In this document: positions 51,376 through 60,826 of the stretch, piece by piece
Position numbering within the stretch: position 1 is the stretch's first letter
How the letters are laid out: the number at the start of each line of letters is the position of its first letter
Assembly: GCF_005404815.1 (NCBI RefSeq)
Contig: NZ_BJDF01000013.1
Location: 27,990-91,989 of the forward strand
Length of the DNA: 64,000 nt
Source: Companilactobacillus huachuanensis
GTDB lineage: Bacteria; Bacillota; Bacilli; Lactobacillales; Lactobacillaceae
Direction of reading: 5' to 3'
Notes under the pieces: generated by a model
Seen by the model: the letters and a program-made list of their open reading frames with translations, nothing else
What the model was told of the DNA's origin: nothing
Database searches by the model: none
Made by a program: the position numbers and the translations under genes

Positions 51376-53694
51376 TTGAGATTTCAACAATTAAAAAGAA
51401 ATTCAAATGCTGTTTTGAAGCAAAGGCTGTACAAGAGTGGTAAAAATTGGATAGTTAAATCTACTTTGAGCCTAGTAGGAGGACTAGTTTTATTTGGTAT
51501 TTCTCAAGGAACCGTTGTTAAAGCTGACTCTGCCGTTGACACAACACCGGTTGCGGAGCCTGATGCAACAGTTAATGAGTCTAAGACTGATTCTACTGCC
51601 GAAATAGGACAACCAAAAACTGATGCTGGATCTGGTAATACAGCGGATATACCTGCAAGCGAGCCAACAAAAGAAGCTTTAAAAGTAGCTGATTCTCAGA
51701 CGGAATCTAAAGATACACCAGAGGCACCAACGCCAGTTCAATCAGAACCCACGACATCAGAAATTTCCTCAGGGGATTGGGGAACAGTTCATTGGACGAT
51801 CTCTGATGATGGTGGGGCTAATGGAGTGACATTACATCTTGGTGGAGGGACATTGGATAATACTACCAAGGAAAGTTCACTTCCCAATGAGCCTTGGAAA
51901 GATTATAAGAGTTCCGTTAAGACGATTGCCTTTGGTGATGACGAAGTGATTGCTGGAACTAGTGTGACGGGGTTGTTTAGTGATTTTACCAAGGTAACCC
52001 AAATCAAAGGTCTGGATAAGTTGAATACTTCTCAAACTACAGATATGAGTTACTTATTTAAGTCGTGTAAGAGCTTAGAAAGTCTTGATGTCAGTAGTCT
52101 AGATGTTTCCAATGTTTCCGATTTCTCATATGCTTTTTGTAATTTGCAGAGTATCAAGGCAATTGATATTTCTAACTGGCAGATGGATCATGGGGTTAAT
52201 TTTAAGTTTATGTTTTTTGGAAATGAAGTATTAAATAACCTGCAATTACCAACAAAAACTAATTCAGTTAGTGTTGCTGATAAATCAAAGATTAATTTTT
52301 CGGATATGTTAGACAGTAATGGAGCATTGACCTCAATTGATATATCAAACCTTGATATGACGGGAACTAGAAGTGTGGCCCGGATATTGAACGAATGTCC
52401 CAATATACAAGAGTTGAGGGTGTCACCAAAGAATAATTTGACGGCTGCAGGACTGAGCTTTGCGTCGTTTCCCGATGAAAATGGGATTAAGGCTGTTGGT
52501 TGGGAAGTAACTGATACAGAGGATAAGAATATTTTGATTGGAACTTACCAAACTACGATGGGATTAATGAACTTTTACCCAGGAAGTAGTACTGAGGGAG
52601 ATTTGAAGACCACTTGGAAGTGGGATTATGAGTCGCCAATGGAATTTAAAGTGAAATATGTCTCTCAAGATGATCCATCAGGAGAACCATTTTATACATC
52701 TACTGATTACATAACTGGTCATTACCCTAGAGAAGAATTTCAACCACAGTCTTTGAATTCACTGGGAGTTGATCCTGAATGTTATTACAGTGCAATGGTG
52801 CCGGCAACTGTTATTTTGACAAAGGATTTGGATAAAGGTTTCATTGAAATTCCAGTACCTAAAAAGCAAGTAACGATTCAAGTTGATGAAGAAGATTCTA
52901 AAACGGGAATAAAGCATTTGACACCAATAAACATACCAATTACTGGTTCAAAAATAACTATCGATGATATTAAAAATGATTTTGATCAAATATCTAATAA
53001 GGAGATTATCCCTTATGATGAGAATACGAAAACTGGTAGTTATCTAGAAATGAATGATAATACAATTTATTTTACAGAAAAAAATTTAGCAGAATTGGGT
53101 ACAGTGGGAATTAAGAAAGATGCACAATCTTTGACTAAAGGGGTCGTGGATATTCTCGTGATACAACAGTCAGACGGTATTTTACCAGAAAGCGGATCCG
53201 GCAAGACCATTACGTTCCATTTCTTATTTGAACCAGAAGTAAATAATAATTCTAATTCAGGTGGAGGAAGTTCAACGGTCGATCGTGGTATTGAAGCAAT
53301 TGAAGGCACAGTTGGAACCCATTTTGATGAACCAGAAGTTCAGTTGTACGATGACGATGGCGTAATGATAACTGATCGAAAAGTAGCGCCTAGTAGCGAC
53401 TGGTACACTGATAAGTCTATGACATTAAAGAACGAGAAGTATTACCGTGTTGCTACCAATCAGTGGGCCAAAGCTAGTGACGTTTACCTTTATTATGCAA
53501 ATAACGTTAATGTGTTAGTACATCAAGCTACGATAGCAGGATTGAAGACATCCCAAGGTCAAAATGTCACTGATCGGGCACTTCAAGCAAATAGTGGCTG
53601 GTATTCTGACCGCTATACTTATCTCAATGATGTGAAGTACTATCGTGTTGCTACGAATGAATTTGTCAGTTCGGACAACGTTCAAGAATATTAA
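51376..53694 (+). CDS. Large surface protein, paralogue of the preceding gene
   Basis: A 772-residue protein with the same plan as its neighbour: LYKSGKNWIVKS signal, Thr/Pro/Asp-rich linker (about 45-130), BspA-like entry SGDWGTVHWTISDDGG and DUF285 repeats (LNTSQTTDMSYLFKSCKSL). A beta-rich region and two C-terminal SLAP modules follow. The start is TTG 51376, nine bases after AGGAGG. It aligns exactly with the MRFQQL start of the first paralogue, confirming both starts. The pair arose by tandem duplication and has diverged strongly in the middle. Confidence 0.85.
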   Translation: MRFQQLKRNSNAVLKQRLYKSGKNWIVKSTLSLVGGLVLFGISQGTVVKADSAVDTTPVAEPDATVNESKTDSTAEIGQPKTDAGSGNTADIPASEPTKEALKVADSQTESKDTPEAPTPVQSEPTTSEISSGDWGTVHWTISDDGGANGVTLHLGGGTLDNTTKESSLPNEPWKDYKSSVKTIAFGDDEVIAGTSVTGLFSDFTKVTQIKGLDKLNTSQTTDMSYLFKSCKSLESLDVSSLDVSNVSDFSYAFCNLQSIKAIDISNWQMDHGVNFKFMFFGNEVLNNLQLPTKTNSVSVADKSKINFSDMLDSNGALTSIDISNLDMTGTRSVARILNECPNIQELRVSPKNNLTAAGLSFASFPDENGIKAVGWEVTDTEDKNILIGTYQTTMGLMNFYPGSSTEGDLKTTWKWDYESPMEFKVKYVSQDDPSGEPFYTSTDYITGHYPREEFQPQSLNSLGVDPECYYSAMVPATVILTKDLDKGFIEIPVPKKQVTIQVDEEDSKTGIKHLTPINIPITGSKITIDDIKNDFDQISNKEIIPYDENTKTGSYLEMNDNTIYFTEKNLAELGTVGIKKDAQSLTKGVVDILVIQQSDGILPESGSGKTITFHFLFEPEVNNNSNSGGGSSTVDRGIEAIEGTVGTHFDEPEVQLYDDDGVMITDRKVAPSSDWYTDKSMTLKNEKYYRVATNQWAKASDVYLYYANNVNVLVHQATIAGLKTSQGQNVTDRALQANSGWYSDRYTYLNDVKYYRVATNEFVSSDNVQEY

Positions 53695-53730
53695 AAAAGC
53701 GCTGGAATCGTAAAGATTCCAACGCTTTTC
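53694..53730. terminator. Terminator after the second BspA/SLAP gene
   Basis: AAAGCGCTGGAATC-GTAAA-GATTCCAACGCTTTT. Confidence 0.9.
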
Positions 53731-53777
53731 TTATGTACAGAGGTAATTCTAACGGAAGTAATTCTTGATTAGATAAA

Positions 53778-54425
53778 TTATTTATCAGGAGTCAATCCCT
53801 TAACGATAAAGTCGGTCACATGTTCAATTTCCAAAGTTTCGTCCCATTTAGTTTGGTCAGCAATAATATAATGTTGAATCAAGTATCCTAAAATATTTGA
53901 GGCGAGGAATCTGAAGATTTCAAGATTGTCCCAATCAATCAATAATTGCTTTTTCTTCAGATTGTCCAGCACCTCATTGAACTGTTTAAAGGATTTTTTA
54001 GGAATGCTCTCAATCAAACGGTCATGAATTTCCTGGTCGTAAATAAACTCATTTAAAAAAATTTTCATTATCTTATGGTTGTACTTAAAGAGGGCGATGC
54101 GATCATTGATCATAGTTGTTAAGAAATATTTCAAATTGAGATTGCCGTTTTGATAAGCAGTATGCGAAAACTGATTTAAATCCTGGGGTAGAATTCTTTG
54201 AGTCAAAGGCATTAGAATGGCCATCAACAATTCTTCCTTATTCTTAAACTTACGAAAAATGCTGCCTTCAGAAACTCCCGCATGTTCGGAAATTTCTTTG
54301 GTCGAGGTATTGGCATAGCCACGCTCTGAAAAAAGATCAATTGCTGATTGGAAAATCAAATTTTGTTTCGTAGTCAGTTTCTCAGTTTTTTCTGCGTCGT
54401 GGTAAAGATCGAATCGGTTATCCAT
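53778..54425 (-). CDS. TetR-family transcriptional regulator
   Basis: A 215-residue protein. The N-terminal helix-turn-helix reads IDLFSERGYANTSTKEISEHAGVSEGSIFRKFKNKEELL (about 31-70, the standard TetR pattern). The rest is a helical ligand-binding and dimer domain. AGAGGCAAGCAT precedes the ATG. A perfect 22-bp dyad 0.8 kb away, before the small membrane protein gene on the same strand, is the best operator candidate. Two structured repeats lie between them. Confidence 0.88.
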   Translation of the reverse strand: MDNRFDLYHDAEKTEKLTTKQNLIFQSAIDLFSERGYANTSTKEISEHAGVSEGSIFRKFKNKEELLMAILMPLTQRILPQDLNQFSHTAYQNGNLNLKYFLTTMINDRIALFKYNHKIMKIFLNEFIYDQEIHDRLIESIPKKSFKQFNEVLDNLKKKQLLIDWDNLEIFRFLASNILGYLIQHYIIADQTKWDETLEIEHVTDFIVKGLTPDK

Positions 54426-54499
54426 ATGCTTGCCTCTTATATTAGTATTCTAATGGTCGTTGTCTCCAGCTATATTTAGATATTATACTACGTGTGGTA

Positions 54500-54685
54500 T
54501 CCCGTCTACAGAGCTGGGAAATATTCACTAGCTGTGCGGAACGGTTCGAGCCGAAGTGCGGTCTCGAACCTCGGTTTGAAGCCTCGACATGGTTCGTCAA
54601 GTCTTCAAACGCGCCCGGTGTTGTAATGGCTAAAGCCATAACAACACTTCCACGGCACATAAATATTTCCCAGCTCTTCCGACTA
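54500..54685 (+). repeat. Structured repeat copy 12, type B variant
   Basis: CCCGTCTACAG to CTTCCGACTA. P1 is GAGCTGGGAAATATT against AATATTTCCCAGCTC (perfect). P2 is GGTTCGAG against CTCGAACC; other copies have GGCCCGAG against CTCGGACC, a compensated change. P4 is TGGCTAAAGCCA with GGTGTTGTAA/TTACAACAC... style pairing. It lies in front of the tetR start. Confidence 0.88.
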
Positions 54686-54768
54686 AATAATCGTTATTAA
54701 TTGAATGTGAAATATTTGTAATTAATTATCGACTAGCATCATGCGCATTATACTGCATATCTATATAT

Positions 54769-54884
54769 TAGTCGTAGGTTGTGAGGTGATTCAACCTGCT
54801 GTGGAGGTGGCGAGCTACACCACAGGGCGACTTTTTGAGCCGATCCTCATATCTGGCTGAAATCTCCTCACAACCGGAGACGGC
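54769..54884 (-). repeat. Structured repeat copy 13, shortened derivative
   Basis: A 116-bp element with the same ends (TAGTCG ... GGAGACGGCC) and the conserved block ACACCACAGGGCGA. P1 has a completely different sequence, GGTTGTGAGG against CCTCACAACC, yet is fully paired. The P2 to P4 hairpins are reduced (GAGCCGATC...). It stands 83 bases from copy 12. Confidence 0.75.
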
Positions 54885-54937
54885 CCAGTTCCATTCTAAC
54901 CTAAATGGAACTCAAGAGGTAAAACTTAAAAATTTCT

Positions 54938-55207
54938 TTAGGCATGCTTCATAGAACTATTGTTTCTATAGCCAAAGTAGAATTGTACGATGGCAAGAAC
55001 AATATTGACGTAGTTCAAAATGTTAAACCATGTGTCGATACCACTAACTTTGGCAACGCCGAAGTAAACCCAAAATCCCACGATAACTGCAACTACGTTG
55101 ATCCAAGCAAAAGTCTTTTGTAGGTTTTGGTTGTCAGTTTCGAACCACATCCAAATAACGTTAACGATAAACCAAATTGCTAAAATCCAAAACATTGTTG
55201 TAAACAT
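54938..55207 (-). CDS. Small membrane protein (89 aa), likely TetR target
   Basis: An 89-residue protein with three membrane helices (about 2-22, 34-52 and 61-80) rich in aromatic residues. I do not recognise a family with certainty. The start follows AGGAGAGGATATT. A perfect dyad 18 bases before the ATG shows tight transcriptional control, presumably by the nearby TetR protein. Confidence 0.75.
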   Translation of the reverse strand: MFTTMFWILAIWFIVNVIWMWFETDNQNLQKTFAWINVVAVIVGFWVYFGVAKVSGIDTWFNILNYVNIVLAIVQFYFGYRNNSSMKHA

Positions 55208-55225
55208 AATATCCTCTCCTTTGTA

Positions 55226-55247
55226 TGATAGTGAGTACTCACTATCA
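55226..55247. promoter_or_regulatory. Perfect 22-bp palindrome, TetR-type operator
   Basis: TGATAGTGAGT is followed directly by its reverse complement ACTCACTATCA. It lies just upstream of the 89-residue membrane protein gene (minus strand). The AGTGAGTACTCACT core is typical for TetR-family operators. Confidence 0.75.
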
Positions 55248-55408
55248 ATTTACAAATACGATTATAGTTCTCTAAATTTAAATTGCAACCAAAAAAGACA
55301 TTTAAAATCAAAAAAGATTTCAAATGCCTTTTATATCGGCTTTTTAAGTGTGATACAACTTGTTTTTTATATAATCAAAAACTATTCTGTTTAATAAAAC
55401 AGACGAAT

Positions 55409-55601
55409 TAGTCGGAAGGGCTGAGAATATTTACCCGCTGTGGGTGTGGCGTTAGGACGGCTGATTTTGCCGTTCTTACACCACCGGGCGAGTTTGGAGA
55501 CTTTCCGGTTTATGGAAAGTCTTCAAACCGAGGTTCGAGACCGCTTCTCAGGCTCGGGCCGGTCCGCATAGCGAGTAAATATTCTCAGCCCTGGGGACGG
55601 C
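55409..55601 (-). repeat. Structured repeat copy 14, type B, inverted
   Basis: TAGTCGG to GGGGACGGC. P1 is GGGCTGAGAATATTTAC against GTAAATATTCTCAGCCC (perfect). P3 is GGAGACTTTCCGG... with ...GGAAAGTCTTC, a different but paired sequence. The P4 stem is lengthened (GGCGTTAGGACGGC / GCCGTTCTTACACC). It ends seven bases from the Mga-like stop codon. Confidence 0.9.
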
Positions 55602-55607
55602 TAGCTT

Positions 55608-57122
55608 TTATAAGACTTTTTTCTTTTTACTACTTTCAATTTTGTTCTTCAATTTGCGGACGTAGATCTGATTTAATTGGATCAATAACCAAATATAATC
55701 GGGACGAACTGATGAAATATCCCATGAGATGACTTTTAAATCAGCGGGGTATTTCTTCTTTTCGATATCTAATGGTAAGACGTCCAATGAGGTGATTAAG
55801 ACATCAACGTCTGCAAAAACATCGTTAGAAACGATTTCGACGAAAGCAAGGGTCCGAATATTTCTTAAGACGACTTCAGCTGCTTGATTACCCGGATCAA
55901 TCAAGACTTTAACTTTGATAATATCTTCCGCACGAATGGTGGAAATATAACTAGGCAAAACTTGGAACAGATTTCTTGAAATCAATTCGGCCGCGTTATA
56001 AATTCCTGGGAATTCATTTTGATCAATGTTGGAGAAGAATGTATAAATATCTTTGTAAAGGTCAGTATATGTACGTTCATCGTCACTCATGTACATGGTA
56101 TCAAGGTGCATCAAAGAATATGGCGCCATGATGTAGTAGAAGACGATATCACGCGTTACGTAAGTCATAATATGTTTCAGAGTTCGTTGATCATGGTAGA
56201 CAGTCATATCATCGTGATAGTGTTCCTTTAAGAAATCTATAAAGTGATAAACGAGCGCATAGAATTTAGGGTTAATTCTGGCGTTGGCGTTGATTGGTTG
56301 CTCAAAGGCAGTATCACTTGGTTGAAAGGCAGTCTTTCGGAATAAATTGACAAGTTTGTTTTCGTTATCCAAAGCTTTGACGGGAACAATTGGATAGTCT
56401 TCATGAGTCAAAATATCTTCACCGAGGTTTTGATCACCAAAAACATCGCTGTAATAAGGCAATTCTTCAATATAATTACGTTTAATTAGACGAATTCGAG
56501 AGATTGCTAAGTAATATTTTAGTTGAAAATGTACGATAGGATTGTCAAAAGTTAGTCCAGCACGGCCAATAATTTGATCAATTGAATTCTCTTGAATTAG
56601 GCTGAAAGGCCATTCTTGACCATGGTATGTGTACCAATAGACATAGTATGCCATCCAACGGATATTCTTTTCATTTCCTTTGATTTCGAGTGTTGAATTG
56701 GAGATTTTGAGACCAAAGTTTTTTAAGAATGATCGGAACTGTGACATCCGACGATTGAGAGTTGATTTACTAGTGAAATGTTCATTACTAAAACTCTCAA
56801 ACGAGGGATTGGCACTGGTCAAACCATAATTGAAGGCTTGGAAAACAATTGAATTTTTTACCAAATATAGTCGTTAAGTATCAATTGAAATTTTAGTGAA
56901 GTCGATTGACTCGATTTTAGTATCGGCCGGGTCAATATCGGGAGTGACATCAGCTAAGTCTTCCAGCAGTGCTTGAAAAATATTGTAAGTTTTCTGGTAT
57001 GTGAATTCTAGTCTACTACTAATATTGCTTAAATTTACTTCACGAGGAGGTAATGATTTTATAACGGTAAGCATGCGGTATTTCTCGACATCTTGCTTAA
57101 CTAAGAAAATTTGCTCCAACAT
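55608..57122 (-). pseudogene. Mga-like regulator gene interrupted by one in-frame stop
   Basis: Two frames, 57122-56874 (82 codons) and 56864-55608, are in the same reading frame and separated only by a TAA at 56874-56876. The upstream part has the first helix-turn-helix of Mga proteins (LEFTYQKTYNIFQALLEDL). It ends SIDT, then stop, then RLYLVKNSIVFQ. Related proteins typically read IDTYRLYL, so the stop probably replaced a Tyr codon (TAY to TAA). Joined, the product would be 504 residues, the normal Mga/AtxA length, with a second HTH, PRD-like and EIIB-like parts. Unless the stop is read through, the regulator is inactive. Confidence 0.8.
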
Positions 57123-57179
57123 TTGTCTTCCCCCGGTAACGTCAAATTAAAATAATTTAATAATATGCGAAACACTACT

Positions 57180-57208
57180 TGCTACTATCTTAACATTTAT
57201 TTATAATG
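57180..57208 (+). promoter_or_regulatory. Promoter of the lysine riboswitch transcript
   Basis: TTGCTA (57180-57185) and TATAAT (57203-57208) with a 17-base spacer; transcription should start near 57215, just before the riboswitch. Confidence 0.7.
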
Positions 57209-57218
57209 TTTTGTAATC

Positions 57219-57366
57219 AGATAGAGGTGCAATCTTTATTATTAGTATTTTGGAGTGCGGATAGGGTACTTTGAAAAAATATGAAAGGAAAGTTTGCCGA
57301 AATCAATTATCCCTACTTGGTAATTTGATTGGGCTATTGCTTAAGAAGCAGTGGACTGTCGTGTTT
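57219..57366 (+). ncRNA. Lysine riboswitch (L-box)
   Basis: Conserved L-box blocks are in the right order: AGATAGAGGTGCAA (57219-57232), TTAGTATT, GAAAGG-AAGTTTGCCGAAA (about 57280-57303), TTGGGCTATTG (about 57328-57339) and AGCAGTGGACTGTC (about 57347-57360). It is followed by an antiterminator region and a terminator and precedes an amino acid permease gene. High lysine is expected to stop transcription. Confidence 0.88.
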
Positions 57367-57446
57367 CAAAACGAGTTTCGAACAACAATTTATGCTGTTC
57401 TACGCTCTCTCAACACGTTGAGCTATTGATTAATGGGATAATTATA

Positions 57447-57489
57447 ATCCTTATTGTCGGTAGTTCCTCTGATAATATGGATTTTTTTT
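57447..57489 (+). terminator. Riboswitch-controlled terminator
   Basis: ATCCTTATTGTC with GATAATATGGAT and T8, 23 bases before the permease ATG. It is the expression platform of the lysine riboswitch. Confidence 0.85.
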
Positions 57490-57512
57490 GTATCCAAAAA
57501 GGGGAATGAAAG

Positions 57513-58961
57513 ATGGAAAATAATGATGTGAATAGGTCGTTGAAGACTCGTCACTTGTCAATGATTGCGCTGGGTGGTTCAATCGGAACTGGTTTGTTCG
57601 TTGCAAGTGGCTCTTCAATTTCAACAGCTGGGCCAGGAGGGGCCTTGATAGCTTATGTGGCTATCGGCATTATGGTTTATTTCTTAATGACCAGTCTGGG
57701 AGAAATGGCAACTTTTATGCCAGTCTCTGGATCTTTTGCAACATACGCTACAAAATTTATTGATCCTGCTTTTGGTTTTGCACTCGGTTGGAATTATTGG
57801 TTTAACTGGGCAATTACTTTGGCAGTTGATTTATCTACGATCTCTTTAGTTGTAAAGTATTGGTTCCCAAATTTATCGTCATGGAAAGTTAGTTTGACGT
57901 TCATGATCGTACTGTTGGTTATCAATTTCATTTCGGTTGGTTCCTTTGGTGAAACAGAATATTGGTTGTCATCAATTAAAGTTACTGCCGTAATTATCTT
58001 TTTGATCTGTGGTGTTTTAACAATTATGGGTATTTTAGGCGGACACGGTTCTGTTGGTTTATCAAATTATACCTATAAGAAAGCTCCATTTGTCGGAGGA
58101 ATACCGGCTATCCTAAGCGTTTTCGTTGTTGCTGGGTTCTCATTTCAGGGAACTGAGTTGATCGGTATTACAGCCGGTGAATCAGCAACACCTGAAAAGA
58201 GTATTCCCAAGGCTATCAAACAAGTTTTCTGGAGAATTTTATTATTTTATATTTTGTCCATTGCCGTTATTGGCGCTTTGATTCCTTATACAAGTCCTAA
58301 CTTGTTAGGTTCAGGTGCGGGCGATATTGCCATTAGCCCATTTACCATTGTCTTTAAAAAAGTTGGTATTCCACTAGCCGCCGGTATTATGAATGCGGTT
58401 ATCTTAACTTCAGTTATTTCAGCCGCTAATTCAGGACTTTACGCAGCAAGTAGAATGCTTTGGTCAATGAGTAAAAATGACATGGCACCAAAAGCTTTCC
58501 AAAAGACTAACGGACGAGGCGTGCCAGTATTTTCACTATTACTAACAGCTTTAGTTGGTGGGATAGCTTTATTCACAAGTTTATACGGTGATTCATTCTA
58601 TGAATTACTAGTTGCAGCTTCGGGATTAACTGGCTTTATTGCTTGGTTAGGAATTGCTTTTTCACATTATCGTTTCAGAAAAGCCTATGTATATAAAGGG
58701 TATGATCTCGATGATTTGAAATATAAAGCAAAATGGTTCCCATTTGGTCCACTGTTGGCAATTGTACTGGGAATTATTATTATCTTAGGTCAGGATGTTC
58801 GTTCAATGGTTGATTTCAATATTGGCCGACTCTTGATCAGTTATAGTGGTTTAATCATTCTCTTCGTTTGTTGGATCTATTACAAGGTCAGATATAAGAC
58901 TAAGTTCATCAAGCTAGAAGATATTGATGTTAAAGCAACCAAAAATGGTGGCCACTACTAG
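57513..58961 (+). CDS. lysP: Lysine-type amino acid permease (APC family)
   Basis: A 482-residue membrane protein with 12 helices. The start SLKTRHLSMIALGGSIGTGLFVASG (about 9-33) and the later SFQGTELIGITAGE (about 209) are typical of the AAT/LysP branch of the APC superfamily. Lysine as substrate is supported mainly by the riboswitch in its leader. GGGGAATGAAAG precedes the ATG. It is a single-gene unit; the next promoter begins at its stop. Confidence 0.88.
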   Translation: MENNDVNRSLKTRHLSMIALGGSIGTGLFVASGSSISTAGPGGALIAYVAIGIMVYFLMTSLGEMATFMPVSGSFATYATKFIDPAFGFALGWNYWFNWAITLAVDLSTISLVVKYWFPNLSSWKVSLTFMIVLLVINFISVGSFGETEYWLSSIKVTAVIIFLICGVLTIMGILGGHGSVGLSNYTYKKAPFVGGIPAILSVFVVAGFSFQGTELIGITAGESATPEKSIPKAIKQVFWRILLFYILSIAVIGALIPYTSPNLLGSGAGDIAISPFTIVFKKVGIPLAAGIMNAVILTSVISAANSGLYAASRMLWSMSKNDMAPKAFQKTNGRGVPVFSLLLTALVGGIALFTSLYGDSFYELLVAASGLTGFIAWLGIAFSHYRFRKAYVYKGYDLDDLKYKAKWFPFGPLLAIVLGIIIILGQDVRSMVDFNIGRLLISYSGLIILFVCWIYYKVRYKTKFIKLEDIDVKATKNGGHY

Positions 58962-58990
58962 TTGAAATTTGTTAGGATTTAAATTATGAT
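58962..58990 (+). promoter_or_regulatory. Promoter of the serS T-box transcript
   Basis: TTGAAA (58962-58967) and TATGAT (58985-58990) are exactly 17 bases apart. Transcription should begin near 58997. Confidence 0.65.
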
Positions 58991-59029
58991 AAACAAAGAA
59001 TATATAAGCTAAAAGAGTGCCTACTCACA

Positions 59030-59224
59030 AAACCTTTCAGAGAGACGATGGTCGGTGAAAATCGTTGCGGTTTTTATTCCAGCATTCTGGTAACGGGTAA
59101 TGCCGTTCGGGTTGATCCGATAAAATCTGAAAGTGCAGTGTATTTCGTATACGCTGAAACTGGGTGGTACCGCGAATGGTCGATTCGTCCCTTTATTGGG
59201 ATTTGAGTCGGCCATTTTTTTATT
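59030..59224 (+). ncRNA. T-box leader of serS
   Basis: Stem I is closed by CTTTCAGA (59034-59041) and TCTGAAAG (59126-59133). The upper region includes GATGGTCGG. The probable specifier is TCC (serine) in GTTGATCCGATAA near 59115. The T-box sequence GGGTGGTACCGCG is at 59162-59174. The terminator pairs TGGTCGATTC with GAGTCGGCCA and ends in T7 at about 59224. Uncharged tRNA-Ser would favour read-through into serS. Confidence 0.93.
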
Positions 59225-59228
59225 GCAG

Positions 59229-59346
59229 AGAGCGAAACAAGGACGGTCAGCTCCTGAGCATTTTCGTAGATAAGTGAATTGCACGCCGATTTTGCGTGTG
59301 ATTTACTTATCTATGAAAAGCGGAGGGAGTTGCCCTTGTGTAGCTC
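59229..59346 (+). repeat. Long composite hairpin between T-box and serS
   Basis: Paired blocks nest in order: GAGC/GCTC, ACAAGG/CCTTGT, AGCTCC/GGGAGT, TTTTC/GAAAA, TAGATAAGT/ACTTATCTA and CACGC/GCGTG, around a seven-base loop. Thus nearly the whole 118 bases fold back on themselves. A second hairpin ACTGCCTA/TAGGCAGT follows at 59358-59380. It is not part of any T-box I know and lies in the serS untranslated region. Confidence 0.6.
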
Positions 59347-59401
59347 GTTTTAGAGCCACTGCCTATATAATTTAGGCAGTTTAGATGTATTAGTGGCCAA
59401 G

Positions 59402-59446
59402 CAGCCAGTGAATATTTCTCAGCTCTGGAGATGCATATATTTAACA
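59402..59446 (-). repeat. Fragment of a type B repeat (copy 15) at the serS start
   Basis: GCCAGTGAATATTTCTC, AGCTCTGGAGA and ATATTTAAC match the end of copy 9 (38874-38903) almost base for base. Only one end of the element is left. It lies 27 bases before the serS ATG. Confidence 0.75.
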
Positions 59447-59472
59447 AAACAAAAAGGGAGAGAAACACACAC

Positions 59473-60762
59473 ATGTTAGATATCAAACTAGTCAGAAAAG
59501 ATCCTGATTACATCAAGAATAAACTATCATCACGTGGCGTAACTGCTGACGAAATCGATGAATTACTTTCATATGATGAAAATCGTCGTGAATTGCTTGT
59601 TCAAACTGAAACTTTGAAGAAAAAGCGTAACGAGGTTTCTCAAGGTATCGCTACTAAGAAACGTAACAAAGAAGATGCTAGTGGCGAAATTGCTGCTATG
59701 AAACAAGTCGGTGCCGATATCAAAAAAATCGATGCTGAACTTGAAGAAGCAGAAGGCAAAATGAACTACATCTTGGTTCGTCTACCTAACATTCCTGACG
59801 ATTCTGTTCCTGTTGGACCCGATGAAAGTACAAACGTTGAAATCAGAAAAGTCGGTGCTATTCCTACAGAAGGTTTCAAACCTCGTCATCACTGGGATAT
59901 CGGTGAAGAACTCGGTATCTTGGATTTTGAACAAGCTACTAAAGTGGCCGGTTCACGTTTCGTTTACTATATCGGAATGGGTGCTCGTCTAGAACGTGCT
60001 GTTTACAACTTCATGTTAGATCAACACCAAAAGGAAGGTTACACCGAAGTAATCCCTCCATACTTGGTTAACAACACAGCTATGTTTGGAACAAGTCAAT
60101 TCCCTAAATTTACTGAAGATGTTTATACCGTTACAGTTGATGAAAATCCTTTGACATTGATTCCTACAGCTGAAGTTCCTTTGACAAACTACTTTGCTGA
60201 TAAAATTTTGGATGAAAAAGATTTGCCTAAGTATGTCACAGCTTTGACACCTTGTTTCCGTTCTGAGGCAGGTTCCGCTGGTCGTGATACTCGTGGATTG
60301 ATCAGAATGCACCAATTTAACAAGGTTGAAATGGTTAAAGTTTCAAAACCTGAAGAATCATACAATGAACTAGAAAAATTAACTGCTAATGCAGAAAATA
60401 TTTTGAAGCAATTGAATCTTCCATATCACGTGATCGTACTTTCAAGTGGGGATGCCAGTTTCAGTTCAGCTAAAACATATGATCTTGAAGTTTGGATGCC
60501 TGCCCAAGACAAGTATCGTGAAGTTTCAAGTTGTTCTAACTGTCTTGATTTCCAAGCTCGTCGTGCTCACATCAGATATCGTGATGAAAATGGTAAGACT
60601 AAATTGGCTCATACCTTGAATGGATCAGGTCTTGCAGCTGGTCGTACTGTAGCTGCAATCCTTGAAAATTATCAAAATGAAGACGGTTCTGTAACTATTC
60701 CTGATGTATTGGTTCCATACATGGGTGGCGTAACAAAAATTACTAAAGAAAATGCCAAATAG
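59473..60762 (+). CDS. serS: Seryl-tRNA synthetase
   Basis: A 429-residue class II synthetase. The N-terminal helical arm (about 1-105) binds the long variable arm of tRNA-Ser. The catalytic core has motif 2 in [19 protein letters not shown] (about 255-275) and motif 3 in [22 protein letters not shown] (about 375-396). The true start is ATG 59473 ([15 protein letters not shown]), with GGGAG upstream; the frame extends 14 codons further without support. It is controlled by the serine T-box. Confidence 0.97.
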   Translation: MLDIKLVRKDPDYIKNKLSSRGVTADEIDELLSYDENRRELLVQTETLKKKRNEVSQGIATKKRNKEDASGEIAAMKQVGADIKKIDAELEEAEGKMNYILVRLPNIPDDSVPVGPDESTNVEIRKVGAIPTEGFKPRHHWDIGEELGILDFEQATKVAGSRFVYYIGMGARLERAVYNFMLDQHQKEGYTEVIPPYLVNNTAMFGTSQFPKFTEDVYTVTVDENPLTLIPTAEVPLTNYFADKILDEKDLPKYVTALTPCFRSEAGSAGRDTRGLIRMHQFNKVEMVKVSKPEESYNELEKLTANAENILKQLNLPYHVIVLSSGDASFSSAKTYDLEVWMPAQDKYREVSSCSNCLDFQARRAHIRYRDENGKTKLAHTLNGSGLAAGRTVAAILENYQNEDGSVTIPDVLVPYMGGVTKITKENAK

Positions 60763-60826
60763 TTATTGACCTCAAGTCTATAAATTGATAAAATTTAATA
60801 GTTCTGTTAAAGAGCTGTTAAATTAT

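Noticed and set aside
59021..59284. An 87-codon minus-strand frame over the serS leader
   Set aside because: It covers the T-box and its terminator; the RNA structure explains the sequence and no ribosome site is present.
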